Positions 10,569 to 19,235 of a stretch of DNA of 64,000 bases are shown here, one piece after another. The notes beneath the pieces are model-generated. The model made no database searches, was not told the DNA's origin, and saw only the letters and a list, made by a program, of their open reading frames with translations. Origin of the DNA: Halopseudomonas sabulinigri (GTDB lineage Bacteria; Pseudomonadota; Gammaproteobacteria; Pseudomonadales; Pseudomonadaceae); contig DRHT01000022.1 of the NCBI GenBank assembly GCA_011053055.1, positions 35,153-99,152 of the forward strand, read 5' to 3'. Positions within the stretch are counted from its first letter, which is position 1. Each line of letters begins with the position of its first letter. The position numbers were made by a program, and so were the translations under genes.

Positions 10569-10987
10569 CAGTGAACCACCAGCACCCAAGCTGCCAGCGC
10601 CGTCATAAGTATGAGGATGACGCAGCCAAAGGTGAAAATACGGCGACGCAGTGGCACCCGGTTGGCGCCAGTGTGCACCACTGCATGGGCTATACGGCTG
10701 AGCACAAACAGCCAGGCGAGTAACTGCGCCAACCAGCCCACGGCGCCTAGATGCAGCAAAGCGAATACCAGCACGTAGAAAAGGACCGGTGCCTCAAATT
10801 GGTTACGGATATTGTTGTTGATCTTGATGACGCTGTCGGGCCAGGCATCGTCGTGCAAGGCGCGCCGCGCCTCGTCGACTTGGTCCAGCTCCACGGCCCT
10901 AAGCTTGGCGCGGGTCAGGGCGATGTACATCGCTAGCGTCAGCGCAATCTGCAGCAGTAACGGCAACAGGATAAATTGGGCGTTCAT
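10568..10987 (-). CDS. MAPEG family membrane protein
   Basis: A 139-residue protein with four membrane helices in the MAPEG pattern (membrane-associated eicosanoid and glutathione metabolism family). The loop after the first helix, rich in arginine and acidic residues, leads into NNIRNQFEAPVLFYVL, the conserved N-x-x-x-Q/E-x-P-V-L-F-Y signature, followed by SRIAHAVVHTGANRVPLRR. Bacterial members are mostly uncharacterised; glutathione-dependent activity is known only for some. It is the first gene of a two-gene unit with the membrane protein downstream. Confidence 0.87.
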   Translation of the reverse strand: MNAQFILLPLLLQIALTLAMYIALTRAKLRAVELDQVDEARRALHDDAWPDSVIKINNNIRNQFEAPVLFYVLVFALLHLGAVGWLAQLLAWLFVLSRIAHAVVHTGANRVPLRRRIFTFGCVILILMTALAAWVLVVH

Positions 10988-11073
10988 ATTGTTGTTATTC
11001 CCTTGGCTTTAGAGTCGTCACGATAGCGACCCGCTGCGCTGACGGCAACAGCCCGGCAGCTTACTAAATCACA

Positions 11074-11538
11074 TCAATACAGATGCTTCTCCATGCGGTA
11101 ACGCAGCAGACTAATATCGCCGCGTTGTACTTTCTCCGGTTCAAGACTGTGGAAACCCTGGCGCTGAAAAAATGGCTGCGCCAGCAAACTAGCCTCGGTG
11201 TACAGATAGGTAACCCCGAACGCCACCAGACTTATTTCAGCCTCGGCATAGAGTGCGCTAGCTATCCCGCTTCGCGCCGCGTCCGGCGCACAAAACAGCA
11301 TGTCGATATGCCCATCGTTGGCATAACCAATAAAACCCAGCAGGCCTCGCGCATCCTCAGCTAACAGCAAGTTGAGGCCGCTCAGGTGCGACTGCCAGAA
11401 GGCCATATTGGCTTGCAACGGTGCCCAGGCGTGGCGCTGTTGCAACGTATAATGGCTCGCCGCCAGCTGATGTACCGAGGCGGTAAACAGCGCGACGCAG
11501 GCGGCGGTATCTGCGGGGGTGCCTTCACGTAATTGCAT
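11074..11538 (-). CDS. GNAT family N-acetyltransferase
   Basis: A 154-residue single-domain GNAT protein. The N-terminal LREGTPADTAACVALF is the first beta strand and helix, LGFIGYANDGHIDMLFCAPDAARSGIASALYAEAE carries the acetyl-CoA pyrophosphate-binding turn (R-S-G-I-A-S in place of the textbook Q/R-x-x-G-x-G/A), and LYTEASLLAQPFFQRQGF is the conserved last strand. The substrate cannot be predicted. It resembles the E. coli YafP class in size and C-terminus. Confidence 0.88.
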   Translation of the reverse strand: MQLREGTPADTAACVALFTASVHQLAASHYTLQQRHAWAPLQANMAFWQSHLSGLNLLLAEDARGLLGFIGYANDGHIDMLFCAPDAARSGIASALYAEAEISLVAFGVTYLYTEASLLAQPFFQRQGFHSLEPEKVQRGDISLLRYRMEKHLY

Positions 11539-11610
11539 CGGTTACCCCACTTTCCACTTAACCCACCAAGAGCAAGTCGCCTTCAACGCGGCATGCAGTC
11601 AAACCTGACC

Positions 11611-12012
11611 TCATCGACCGTCAGGTTGGGCACCGAGCTGGCGGACGTAAAGAACGGCCTGGCCATGGCGGGCTTCCAGCCCAAGTCGCTGGGTGCGATT
11701 CAATCCCTTAACCACCAGAGCATACGAATGATCAATCATACGTTGCAGCTCACCCACAGGGATTGAGCCGTCATCACGCACCGTATTCCAGTGGCGCTTA
11801 TTCATGTGATAACCCGGAGTTACGGCGGTGAACAGATCGCGCAACCCTATCGCCTGTTCCGGGTCGCACTTGAGATTGACACTCGCCACACCGTCGCGCT
11901 CTAACAATAGGGCAAACATTTTGCCCTGTATTTTGAATACGGCAGCTTCGGGGCCAAACGGGAAGCTTTCTTCAGCCTCGGGTTTGCTGAGCAGATAACG
12001 GCGTAAATCCAT
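11611..12012 (-). CDS. MmcQ/YjbR family DNA-binding-like protein
   Basis: A 133-residue member of the MmcQ/YjbR family. The diagnostic parts are the N-terminal PEAEESFPFGPEAAVFKIQGKMFAL, the central NLKCDPEQAIGLRD, and PGYHMNKRHWNTVRDDGSIP, all in the expected order. The fold resembles a DNA-binding CyaY-like sheet, but the cellular role is unknown. It is followed 11 bases upstream in transcription order by the VOC gene at 12024, so the two probably form one unit. Confidence 0.88.
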   Translation of the reverse strand: MDLRRYLLSKPEAEESFPFGPEAAVFKIQGKMFALLLERDGVASVNLKCDPEQAIGLRDLFTAVTPGYHMNKRHWNTVRDDGSIPVGELQRMIDHSYALVVKGLNRTQRLGLEARHGQAVLYVRQLGAQPDGR

Positions 12013-12023
12013 GGTTCATTCAC

Positions 12024-12389
12024 TCACATGTTCTGTCCGATACGCCACAGCACGCCGCTGGGGTCAGTCACAGTGAAGTCCAGCATGCCCCAAGGCTCTT
12101 CAACCAGCTCAGTGAGGCGCACGCCGTAAGTCTTGGCCAGATCCCTTTTGGTCATTTCGGCATGCCAGGCACGCGCGTCCTCGACCAATAGGTGCATCAT
12201 GAAGTTATCAGCCAAGACAGGCTCATAGAAATTCTGCAACAGGAAGCTGCAACCCCCCAAGTGAAAATAGGCGACATCACCCATGTCAGAGGCCATGGTG
12301 AAGCCCATATCGCGGTAGAACGCTTTGCTCACGGCGTAATCACGTGCGGGTACAAATGCCTTAATTTCCTGCGCGGTTAATTTTTCCAT
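12024..12389 (-). CDS. VOC family (glyoxalase/bleomycin resistance-like) protein
   Basis: A 121-residue vicinal-oxygen-chelate protein. It shows the paired beta-alpha-beta-beta-beta layout: FVPARDYAVSKAFYRDMGF for the first half and a second half ending WGMLDFTVTDPSGVLWRIG, where D-P-x-G-x-x-W/I is the usual closing motif. The reaction cannot be assigned, since members range from glyoxalases to dioxygenases and antibiotic-binding proteins. AGGGAGG precedes the ATG closely, a strong ribosome site. Confidence 0.85.
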   Translation of the reverse strand: MEKLTAQEIKAFVPARDYAVSKAFYRDMGFTMASDMGDVAYFHLGGCSFLLQNFYEPVLADNFMMHLLVEDARAWHAEMTKRDLAKTYGVRLTELVEEPWGMLDFTVTDPSGVLWRIGQNM

Positions 12390-12422
12390 AACTCCTCCCT
12401 GTATTAGGCGTGGCGCCAGCCA

Positions 12423-13982
12423 TTACAACGCAGGCAATAAGACGTAAAAGCAGGTGCCCGCGTCCGATGTAGTAAAACCGATTTCTCCGTCCATCTGCTG
12501 TACCAAACCACGGGTAATAGCCAAGCCAAGCCCGGTTCCACCTGCCTTGCGTTGTGACGAACCATCTGCCTGGGTAAAGCGTTCGAACACCTTATCCTGA
12601 AATGCCACAGGTATGCCTTCACCTTGATCACTGACCTCAATCCGCCACCGCTCACCACCACTCACACGACTGACTCGCACAGCGATGACACCCCCCGTTG
12701 CGGAGAATTTGATAGCATTCGACAACAGGTTATCCAGCACCTGTTTGAAGCGCGTGTTGTCAATCAGCACCCGCGCGTCGGCAAAGGGGTTGTGGTACTC
12801 AATACTTAACTCTCTCTGGCTAAGCACGCCGTCTAAATCTTGCAGGGCTCCAGTCAACGCTTGGTCGAGCGCCACCTCCTGCAAGTCCAGTTGCATCCTG
12901 CCCGCAACTATCTTGTCTATATCCAGCAAATCGCTGATCAACTTGAGCAGATGCTCGCCATTGCGTTTGGCCAATAACACCATCCGCTCAGCCTCACTAG
13001 GCAGCTGGCCGACTGCCCCACCGTGCAGTAGCCCCAGAGTGCCGAGAATGCTGGTTAGCGGCGTACGCAACTCATGATTGATGGTGGAGATAAATTCATT
13101 TTTCATCTGCTCGCTTTCGGCCCGCAGGGTTTCGCGCTCGCGTTGTTCGCGAATACGCGCAGCGCGAGTGAAGCCGACGGCAAACAAAATCAACAATAGC
13201 AGCGCATACAAGCCCACACGGTAGTACAACAGCTGAAAGCCTTCGACCCGTTGCTGCACAACCAAACGCCAAGTCGCCCCGGGCAGCTCGATCAGCATGG
13301 CCTGCTGCGCAGCATCAACTCTCAGGTCAGCTCCCCATATACGGGTAAACTCATTTGAGTTTTGCGAACTCACGCGCTGCAGCTGCAGGTTTAGATCTTG
13401 CCAGCGTGGCTCGCTCTGCAGCATGCCAAGTAGCGTCGGAGCATCCATAACGGTGCTGACCAGCCCCCAATAACGCCCATCCAGATAAACCGGTGAGCGA
13501 TAAATCAACCCGCTGCCGCCCTGCACTAACGATAAAGGCCCAGCCAAAACAGGTTTACCGGTCCGCATGATCTCTTGCACCGCAAGCCACTGTTCTGGCA
13601 CCTCGCGATAAGCAAGCCCTAAGGCCGCTTCGTTACCTTCACGCGGGTAAATCAGTGCGATACGGTTATCTGGTGCTATGCCAATGCTGATCAGGTAATC
13701 GACCTCTTGCTGCATGCTTGCCAACCATGCTTCAACCCGGTCCGGGTCGCGCAGCCCATGCTGACTCTGCAGGAACGACACTAACCCACGGCTAAGATAA
13801 ATGCCGTCGCGCAAGCGGGTTTCCAGTGCCGCACGCACTTCAGCAGCGCGCGATAACAATTGCTGCCCCGTCTGGCTGCGGGCCGACATACCGATCTGCA
13901 AAACCAGCACCTCAATGACCAACACCCCGATAAGCAGCATCGCCAGCAAAGAGCGCAGCAAGGGACGGTAATAAATCTGCAT
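12423..13982 (-). CDS. CHASE-domain sensor histidine kinase
   Basis: A 519-residue membrane sensor kinase. A first membrane helix at about 10-32 and a second at about 253-272 enclose a periplasmic CHASE domain that contains IALIYPREGNEAALGL and LAGPLSLVQGGSGLIYRSPV. The cytoplasmic part has the phosphoacceptor H303 in INHELRTPL, the N box DNLLSNAIKFS, and the G boxes DQGEGIP and GTGLGLAI. No response regulator gene is adjacent, so its partner lies elsewhere. CHASE domains bind small ligands; the signal here is not known. Confidence 0.92.
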   Translation of the reverse strand: MQIYYRPLLRSLLAMLLIGVLVIEVLVLQIGMSARSQTGQQLLSRAAEVRAALETRLRDGIYLSRGLVSFLQSQHGLRDPDRVEAWLASMQQEVDYLISIGIAPDNRIALIYPREGNEAALGLAYREVPEQWLAVQEIMRTGKPVLAGPLSLVQGGSGLIYRSPVYLDGRYWGLVSTVMDAPTLLGMLQSEPRWQDLNLQLQRVSSQNSNEFTRIWGADLRVDAAQQAMLIELPGATWRLVVQQRVEGFQLLYYRVGLYALLLLILFAVGFTRAARIREQRERETLRAESEQMKNEFISTINHELRTPLTSILGTLGLLHGGAVGQLPSEAERMVLLAKRNGEHLLKLISDLLDIDKIVAGRMQLDLQEVALDQALTGALQDLDGVLSQRELSIEYHNPFADARVLIDNTRFKQVLDNLLSNAIKFSATGGVIAVRVSRVSGGERWRIEVSDQGEGIPVAFQDKVFERFTQADGSSQRKAGGTGLGLAITRGLVQQMDGEIGFTTSDAGTCFYVLLPAL

Positions 13983-14044
13983 TCAGCCAACCCGTCGTGG
14001 AACGTAAACAAGCTTCGAGTTTAGTGCAGACAAGACGACCACGC

Positions 14045-14401
14045 TCAAGACAGCAGCACCAACACCAGCCCGAGTGCTGCGGGTGCGGCTTGCACATAGA
14101 GTATTTTGCGACTGACTGTCAGCGCGCCAAAAATGCCGGCGATGACCACACAGCTCAGACAAAACAGCTTAATGCCGTCGCCTGCTGGCCCTAAAGCGAC
14201 ACCCCAAATTAACCCAGCGCAGAGAAAACCGTTATACAGCCCTTGATTGGCTGCCATCACCTTGGTCACCGCTGCTTTTTCTGCGCTCTGAGCAAAGGTT
14301 TTGAGCCCCAAAGGTTTGTCCCAGAGGAACATTTCCAACAACAGAAAGTACGCGTGCATCAGCGCGACCAACAAGGTGACCAAAGAAGCGAGGGTGTACA
14401 T
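14045..14401 (-). CDS. DUF1304 family membrane protein
   Basis: A 118-residue protein with four membrane helices. The first helix holds ALMHAYFLLLEMFLW, then a conserved loop with AANQGLYNGFLCAGLIWG, the pattern of the DUF1304 family. No function has been established for this family to my knowledge. It lies between the kinase and the AraC-type regulator on the same strand; the gaps of 62 and 39 bases leave it open whether they are co-transcribed. Confidence 0.85.
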   Translation of the reverse strand: MYTLASLVTLLVALMHAYFLLLEMFLWDKPLGLKTFAQSAEKAAVTKVMAANQGLYNGFLCAGLIWGVALGPAGDGIKLFCLSCVVIAGIFGALTVSRKILYVQAAPAALGLVLVLLS

Positions 14402-14440
14402 GGTGAGCCCTTATTTAAGTGTTGCCTCACTGTAAACCCA

Positions 14441-15448
14441 TCAGCCTGGCAGCAACAGCCTGCGGCGTGCCTTAGCGGGCGTTTCCCCACTCCAGCGGCG
14501 AAAAGCGCGGTTGAAGGCACTTTGCTCGGAAAACCCCAACAACAAGGCAATATCGCTCAACAGTAGCGCAGGATCAGCCAGGTACTGCTGCGCCAACTGC
14601 TGTCGTAACCTGTCCAGCAGTTGGCGCCAGTTCTGGCCCCGGGCGTCCAGTCGCCGCTGCAGGCTGCGTACCGAAACATGCAATTCCTCCGCCACCTGCG
14701 ACAAATTCAAGGCTCCCTCCGGCAACAACCGCAACATGCATTGCTGTAAGGCGCGGGCAAAGGCGTCTGACTCTGGTAACGCGAGCAATGCGGCTTGGGC
14801 TTGGCGGTCCAGCAACCGCCGCACACTGGGATCGCTGCGGGGCAGAGGCAACGTCAGCACGCTAGTAGGAAAAACCACTTGAGTACTGTCTACCGAAAAA
14901 TGCACAGGGCAGGCGAAAAAGTCATGGTAGGCAACCACAACTTTTTCATCCGGCGGTTCAGGGAAAACAAAACACACCCGCAGTGGTACCGGGGGGGTGT
15001 CCAGTAGGCGACGCAACAAACTAAGCAAAGCAGCAATGGCCACGCTATCGGCCAACTCACCGGTGGATGCCTGCGCAGGCCAAGCCAGCGTCACGTCAGT
15101 GGCAGAGGAGCTCATCTGCACCAGATCGTCCCCATAGAACAAGCGCTCATAGCGTTGGTAGGCCGCCATGCCCTCAGCCAGATTGGAGCAGGCCAACAGC
15201 AGATAACCGAGCACGCCTACGTGCCGTGGCTGAATCTGCGCGCCTATTTGCAATGCCGGAGCAGGCTGCTCCGGCTGCAGTGCCACCGCCTGCGCCAGCA
15301 CCGACTGCCATAACGGCATTGGTACCAGATCTGCTGGTGCGCGACTATCCAGCAACAGACGCAACTGAGGCGCGGCCAACTGCCGCTCGTCCAGCCAATC
15401 CGTCAACAACTGTACCCAGGCACCGGTTACCCGCAGGGGTGTGGCCAT
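14441..15448 (-). CDS. AraC family transcriptional regulator
   Basis: A 335-residue regulator. The N-terminal two thirds are the arabinose-binding-like domain common in Pseudomonas regulators of this size (OruR/ArgR-like layout, GYLLLACSNLAEGMAAYQRYERLF). The C-terminal 90 residues hold two helix-turn-helix units: LNLSQVAEELHVSVRSLQRRL and SDIALLLGFSEQSAFNRAFRRWSGETPAKAR. It is transcribed away from the sterol desaturase-like gene, and two direct repeats 21 bases apart lie between the two starts, so that gene is the probable target. Confidence 0.92.
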   Translation of the reverse strand: MATPLRVTGAWVQLLTDWLDERQLAAPQLRLLLDSRAPADLVPMPLWQSVLAQAVALQPEQPAPALQIGAQIQPRHVGVLGYLLLACSNLAEGMAAYQRYERLFYGDDLVQMSSSATDVTLAWPAQASTGELADSVAIAALLSLLRRLLDTPPVPLRVCFVFPEPPDEKVVVAYHDFFACPVHFSVDSTQVVFPTSVLTLPLPRSDPSVRRLLDRQAQAALLALPESDAFARALQQCMLRLLPEGALNLSQVAEELHVSVRSLQRRLDARGQNWRQLLDRLRQQLAQQYLADPALLLSDIALLLGFSEQSAFNRAFRRWSGETPAKARRRLLLPG

Positions 15449-15469
15449 GTTTTATCTCCGCTCGTGACG

Positions 15470-15507
15470 TATAGAGTCAAAAATAAGGCATATAAAGTCA
15501 ATAATAA
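15470..15507. promoter_or_regulatory. Direct repeats with 21-base period between araC-type gene and desaturase gene
   Basis: TATAGAGTCAAAAATAA at 15470-15486 and TATAAAGTCAATAATAA at 15491-15507 match at 15 of 17 positions and are offset by 21 bases, two helical turns. AraC-family regulators typically bind direct repeats on one face of the helix at about this spacing. The pair lies in the divergent gap, close to the regulator's own start, so it could serve both autoregulation and control of the desaturase-like gene. The assignment to this regulator is inference. Confidence 0.6.
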
Positions 15508-15568
15508 ATCCTATGCTGCGCTCATCATCAGGATCACAAACACAACACACCACCGGAGCAAAGCTGCC

Positions 15569-16471
15569 ATGGGCTTGTTCGAGATGCTGCAACAGGTACT
15601 CGCTGACGCCGGCTTTAGTTGGCTGGCACTGGACGAGCGCCAGTTGGTATTCATGCTGGCCACGCCCGTCTTTATTGGCGTATTTGCCTGGGAGTACCTG
15701 ACGATTCGCCACGACCCAGCCCGGGTAGATGGCCGTGAAGCCATGCGCAACTTTGCCCTGGGCGCGGGCTACCAAACCACCGAGTTACTGTTCGCCGGAT
15801 TGATTGCCTTTCCGGTGTACGCCCTCGCTTACCACTACCGGTTGCTGGATATTCCGCTGAACCTATTTACCGCGCTGCTGTTGTGGCTACTAACCGACTT
15901 TTGCTTCTATTGGATGCACCGCTCATCTCACCGAGTGCGCTGGCTCTGGGCTGCGCATGTGACTCATCACTCCTCTGAGCGGATGAACTTCTCAACAGCG
16001 ATGCGGCAAAACGCGACCAATATATTTAATGGCGGCTGGTTGTTTTACGTACCGTTGGCGCTGATCGGCTTCAACCCGGTGTGGATTGGCGTCTGTTATG
16101 CGCTCTCTTTGGTCTACCAGTTTTTTATCCACACCACGCTGGTAGGTCGACTGCACCCGGCTATCGAATTTGTGTTCAACACGCCCAATCATCACCGCGT
16201 GCATCACGCGCGCAATCCAGACTACCTGGATACCAACTACGGCGGCGTCTTCATCCTATTTGACCGCCTGTTTGGCAGTTTTACCGTCGAGCAAGCTGAC
16301 CAGCCGATTGAATACGGCATTACCCGACCACCGCACCACAACAACCGCCTGTGGATGCACTGGCTGCACGAGTACCGCGATCTGTTTCGCGACATGCGTA
16401 AACGTGGCTCGCTGAAACAGCGCCTGAAGCACCTGTGGAAACCACCGGAATGGGAGCGCGACGAGCACTGA
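15569..16471 (+). CDS. Sterol desaturase family (fatty acid hydroxylase-like) membrane protein
   Basis: About 300 residues from the ATG at 15569, which follows GGAG by 11 bases; the longer frame from 15464 would run through the probable operator. Membrane helices surround the histidine clusters of the di-iron oxidase family: HRSSHR, HVTHHSSERMN and HHRVHHARN. Such enzymes hydroxylate or desaturate lipids or sterol-like substrates. The substrate here is unknown. It is divergent from an AraC-type regulator, which suggests it is switched on by a specific compound. Confidence 0.88.
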   Translation: MGLFEMLQQVLADAGFSWLALDERQLVFMLATPVFIGVFAWEYLTIRHDPARVDGREAMRNFALGAGYQTTELLFAGLIAFPVYALAYHYRLLDIPLNLFTALLLWLLTDFCFYWMHRSSHRVRWLWAAHVTHHSSERMNFSTAMRQNATNIFNGGWLFYVPLALIGFNPVWIGVCYALSLVYQFFIHTTLVGRLHPAIEFVFNTPNHHRVHHARNPDYLDTNYGGVFILFDRLFGSFTVEQADQPIEYGITRPPHHNNRLWMHWLHEYRDLFRDMRKRGSLKQRLKHLWKPPEWERDEH

Positions 16472-16507
16472 GCGCAGACTGTGCCACAGCAGGTATAATC
16501 GCTCGCC

Positions 16508-17218
16508 ATGAAACTCGACCGCTTTATCAGCAACCGTACCGCGCACAGTCGCCAGGCCACGCGCTTGTTGATCGCCAGCGGTCGCGTCCACGTTGCCGGG
16601 TGCATCACCCACGACCCGCGCCACGAAGTAGATCAGTTTGTCGCCATCAGCCTGGATGGTGAGCTGCTGCAGGCACGTCAGGCGCATTTTCTAATGCTGC
16701 ACAAGCCTGTTGGTTATCTCAGCGCCACCAGTGACCCCCAGCACCCTACCGTGATGCAGTTGATCCCCGGCCCCTTGCGCGAACAGCTGCATATTGGTGG
16801 CCGGCTCGACCGCAGCAGCTCTGGCCTATTGATCTTGACCAATGACGGCCTCTGGTCACGTCGCCTGACCGAGCCGCGCATCAAGCTGCCAAAAACCTAC
16901 CGGGTAACAACCCTGCGACCGATCAGCCAAGAGACAGCTGAGCGCTTCGGGGAAGGCATCTATATGACCACAGAGCAGCTCACCACCTCGCCTGCCCAGC
17001 TACAGCAGCTAGCCCCCTGTGAAGCACGGCTGACTATCTATGAGGGCCGTTATCATCAGGTTAAACGGATGTTCCATGCGGTGGGCAATCAGGTCGTTAG
17101 CCTGCATCGGGAGAGCATGGGTGCCATCGTGTTGGACCCTGCGCTGGCGGCCGGTGAATACCGCGCGTTGACGACCGCTGAGGTCGCGTCGGTCGATCAG
17201 GCTCAGACAAACTCCTAG
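16508..17218 (+). CDS. rsuA: RsuA-type pseudouridine synthase
   Basis: A 236-residue synthase. The N-terminal S4-like RNA-binding domain (residues 1-55, MKLDRFISNRTAHSRQATRLL) precedes a catalytic domain with the aspartate D101 in GRLDRSSSGLLILTNDG and the C-terminal YEGRYHQVKRMFHAVGN. Layout and length fit RsuA, which makes pseudouridine 516 in 16S rRNA. The close relatives RluE/RluF differ in substrate, so the precise target is a family-level inference. The start follows the desaturase gene by 36 bases. Confidence 0.88.
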   Translation: MKLDRFISNRTAHSRQATRLLIASGRVHVAGCITHDPRHEVDQFVAISLDGELLQARQAHFLMLHKPVGYLSATSDPQHPTVMQLIPGPLREQLHIGGRLDRSSSGLLILTNDGLWSRRLTEPRIKLPKTYRVTTLRPISQETAERFGEGIYMTTEQLTTSPAQLQQLAPCEARLTIYEGRYHQVKRMFHAVGNQVVSLHRESMGAIVLDPALAAGEYRALTTAEVASVDQAQTNS

Positions 17219-17280
17219 TACTGATAAAAATCCTGATTAACACGGGCCAACTTGTTGCGCACGGCCGGGTGGAATAAAGG

Positions 17281-17838
17281 TCACAGGTGGTGCTCAAGAA
17301 CACCAACTGACCCTAACGGGTAACGCGCGAGCACCGCATAGCGTGAACCCTCAGCGCCCGCCTCACTGGAAAACAGACAAAGCTCAGCCGCCCGCCAATC
17401 AGGTAATTGCAGTTGCTTATGCCTGGCCAAAAAGTTATTCAATTTGCCTGCCCCACTGCCTAGACGCGCAAGGGTCACATGCGGGACAAAACGTTGCGGG
17501 TCAGGCGCGCAGTGACCTTCCAGCAGTTGGTCCAGCTCAGCTCGCAACGCTTGCAAAGCAGCGGGGTCAGCAACTCCAGCCCAGAGGATAGATGGCCGGG
17601 CTGGCGAGCCGAAATACCCCACTCCCTTTATTTGTAGCGCAAAACGCGAGCCGCTCAGTACCCGCAGAATAGACTGCAAGTCCGCTGTACCCTGCTCGCT
17701 CACCTCGCCGAAAAAGCGTAGCGTGAGATGCAGTTGCTCCACACTTTGCCAGCGCAGCCCCTTGATGGGCTCGGCCAACGCAACCAGCGCAGCGGCCTGC
17801 TGGGGCGGTAACTCAAAGCCTAGAAAGAGTCGTGGCAT
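17281..17838 (-). CDS. thpR: RNA 2',3'-cyclic phosphodiesterase (LigT/ThpR)
   Basis: About 185 residues from the internal ATG at 17838, which gives the typical N-terminus MPRLFLGFELP; an upstream in-frame start would add 16 unlikely residues. The two H-x-T motifs of the 2H phosphoesterase family are HLTLRFFGE (H37) and HVTLARLG (H120). Members open 2',3'-cyclic phosphates on RNA, although the physiological substrate in bacteria is not settled. The gene is convergent with the pseudouridine synthase gene. Confidence 0.9.
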   Translation of the reverse strand: MPRLFLGFELPPQQAAALVALAEPIKGLRWQSVEQLHLTLRFFGEVSEQGTADLQSILRVLSGSRFALQIKGVGYFGSPARPSILWAGVADPAALQALRAELDQLLEGHCAPDPQRFVPHVTLARLGSGAGKLNNFLARHKQLQLPDWRAAELCLFSSEAGAEGSRYAVLARYPLGSVGVLEHHL

Positions 17839-17968
17839 TAGCACAATCCTGATGCATAGAGTGATGGTGGCAGCATAGCAAAGCACAGCGCCAGCCCCCT
17901 GCTAATCGCGAGCGCTACCCAGTGCTCTCGGGGTACCCAGACAAGCAATCAATATCATCCTCGCAATT

Positions 17969-18013
17969 GATTGACATTATCAACCAAGCCGCATATGGTT
18001 GATAATATCAATC
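17969..18013. promoter_or_regulatory. Inverted-repeat operator over the marR-type promoter
   Basis: GATTGACATTATCAACC at 17969-17985 and GGTTGATAATATCAATC at 17997-18013 are inverted copies with one mismatch in 17. Each arm contains a near-palindrome, TTGACATTATCAA and TTGATAATATCAA, 28 bases apart. A perfect -35 box TTGACA at 17971-17976 is followed after 17 bases by TATGGT at 17994-17999, so both boxes lie in the repeat. This is a classic layout for MarR autorepression. Confidence 0.7.
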
Positions 18014-18030
18014 AAAACAGCAGCCAAGGC

Positions 18031-18495
18031 ATGCCAATCAACTCTCTCAGCGACGCCCTACAAAAAGTCACTCATGCCTATCGCTCAGCAATGACGCAGG
18101 CCATTCGCGAAGCCGAGGTGCCGCTGCCGGTTACCCATGTACGAGTGCTCAAAGCGGTAAGTCATATGTCCGACTGCACAGCCAACGCGATCGCTCAGCG
18201 CATGCGTCGTGACAAGGCGCAGATTACCCGCGTGCTTAATGAACTACTGGCCAGCGGATTGATAAATAAGCGTGGCAATCCTGCTGATCGACGCAGCCAA
18301 CTGCTCGAACCCAGCATCGCCGGCACAGCCATGATGCAACGCATAAAACAGCTGGAGCAACAGACTCTGGCGCGCATGACCCGTGACCTGAATCCTGATG
18401 AAGTGGAGCTGTTCATCTGCCTGGCCCGGCGGATGACAGATAACCTGGACGCCAGCCCCGTCCAGCCATTGAACTCACTCGAGAATCCAGTATGA
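18031..18495 (+). CDS. MarR family transcriptional regulator
   Basis: A winged-helix regulator of about 154 residues from the ATG at 18031. The MarR fold shows in VRVLKAVSHMSDCTANAIAQRMRRDKAQITRVLNELLASGLINKRGNPADRRSQLL, with the recognition helix around RDKAQITRVLNEL and the wing at NPADRRSQ. Frames starting at 17971 (TTG) or 17995 (ATG) run through the probable promoter and operator, which argues for the later start although its ribosome site is poor. The stop overlaps the next gene by 4 bases, so regulator and flavoprotein form an operon. Confidence 0.85.
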   Translation: MPINSLSDALQKVTHAYRSAMTQAIREAEVPLPVTHVRVLKAVSHMSDCTANAIAQRMRRDKAQITRVLNELLASGLINKRGNPADRRSQLLEPSIAGTAMMQRIKQLEQQTLARMTRDLNPDEVELFICLARRMTDNLDASPVQPLNSLENPV

Positions 18496-19235
18496 AACGA
18501 CCTGAACCTCGCTTGCTGCAGGTTATCCGCAGCGCTAAAATCACGCCCAACATGCTCCGCATAACCCTTGGCGGTGAAGGCATGCACGCTTTCCCTACCG
18601 AGCAGGATGGCGCTTATATCAAACTTATGTTTCCGCCCAAGGGTGAGGGCAAAGGCATCGTCCGCACCTATACCGTACGCCACCAGCGTGACGGCGAAAT
18701 GGACGTGGATTTCGTGCTACACGAAGACGGCGGCCCCGCTGCGACCTGGGCGGAGCAGGCGCAGACGGGTGACAAGGTGTTAATTGGCGGCCCGGGGCCA
18801 AAAAAGCTGATGAACCCAGAAGGCGACTGGTTCCTCATGGTCGGCGACATGACCGCCCTGCCCGCCATCAGCGTCAATTTAGAGCAACTGCCCAACAATG
18901 CACGCGGTTACGCGGTGCTTGAGGTCATCAGCGAGGCTGATATTCAGCCACTCAAGGCGCCGGCCAATATCGAACTAATCTGGGTAGTCAATCCGCACCC
19001 GGGCGAGAACTCAGAGCAGCTGGTCGAGCAGGTAAAAACATTGGTCTGGCCAGAGGGCAAGCCCAACGTGTGGACCGCGTGTGAGTTCAGCAGCATGCGG
19101 GCGCTACGGCGCTATTTCCGCGAGGAGCGCCAAGTCGATAAGGCCGACCTTTACGCCTCCAGCTACTGGAAACTGGGCAGCAATGAAGACCAGCACAAGG
19201 TAGTGAAACAGCAGGACTCAGTGGCGGCTGATTAA
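18492..19235 (+). CDS. Siderophore-interacting protein (FAD-dependent ferric reductase family)
   Basis: A 247-residue protein of the SIP / ViuB family, which reduces ferric siderophores in the cytoplasm with NAD(P)H through FAD. The FAD-binding barrel includes RTYTVRHQRDGEMDVDFVLH, the R-x-Y-T flavin signature, then GPGPKKLM; the C-terminal part has WFLMVGDMTALPAIS and the final FREERQVDKADLYASSYWKLG, where Y-A-S-x-Y-W-x-x-G is characteristic. It shares an operon with a MarR regulator rather than a Fur-type one, so the inducer could be a ligand or redox signal. Confidence 0.9.
   Translation: MKRPEPRLLQVIRSAKITPNMLRITLGGEGMHAFPTEQDGAYIKLMFPPKGEGKGIVRTYTVRHQRDGEMDVDFVLHEDGGPAATWAEQAQTGDKVLIGGPGPKKLMNPEGDWFLMVGDMTALPAISVNLEQLPNNARGYAVLEVISEADIQPLKAPANIELIWVVNPHPGENSEQLVEQVKTLVWPEGKPNVWTACEFSSMRALRRYFREERQVDKADLYASSYWKLGSNEDQHKVVKQQDSVAAD

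Noticed and set aside
17971..18030. Earlier starts for the MarR gene (TTG 17971, ATG 17995)
   Set aside because: Both codons overlap the -35 and -10 boxes and the operator, so transcripts would begin after them.
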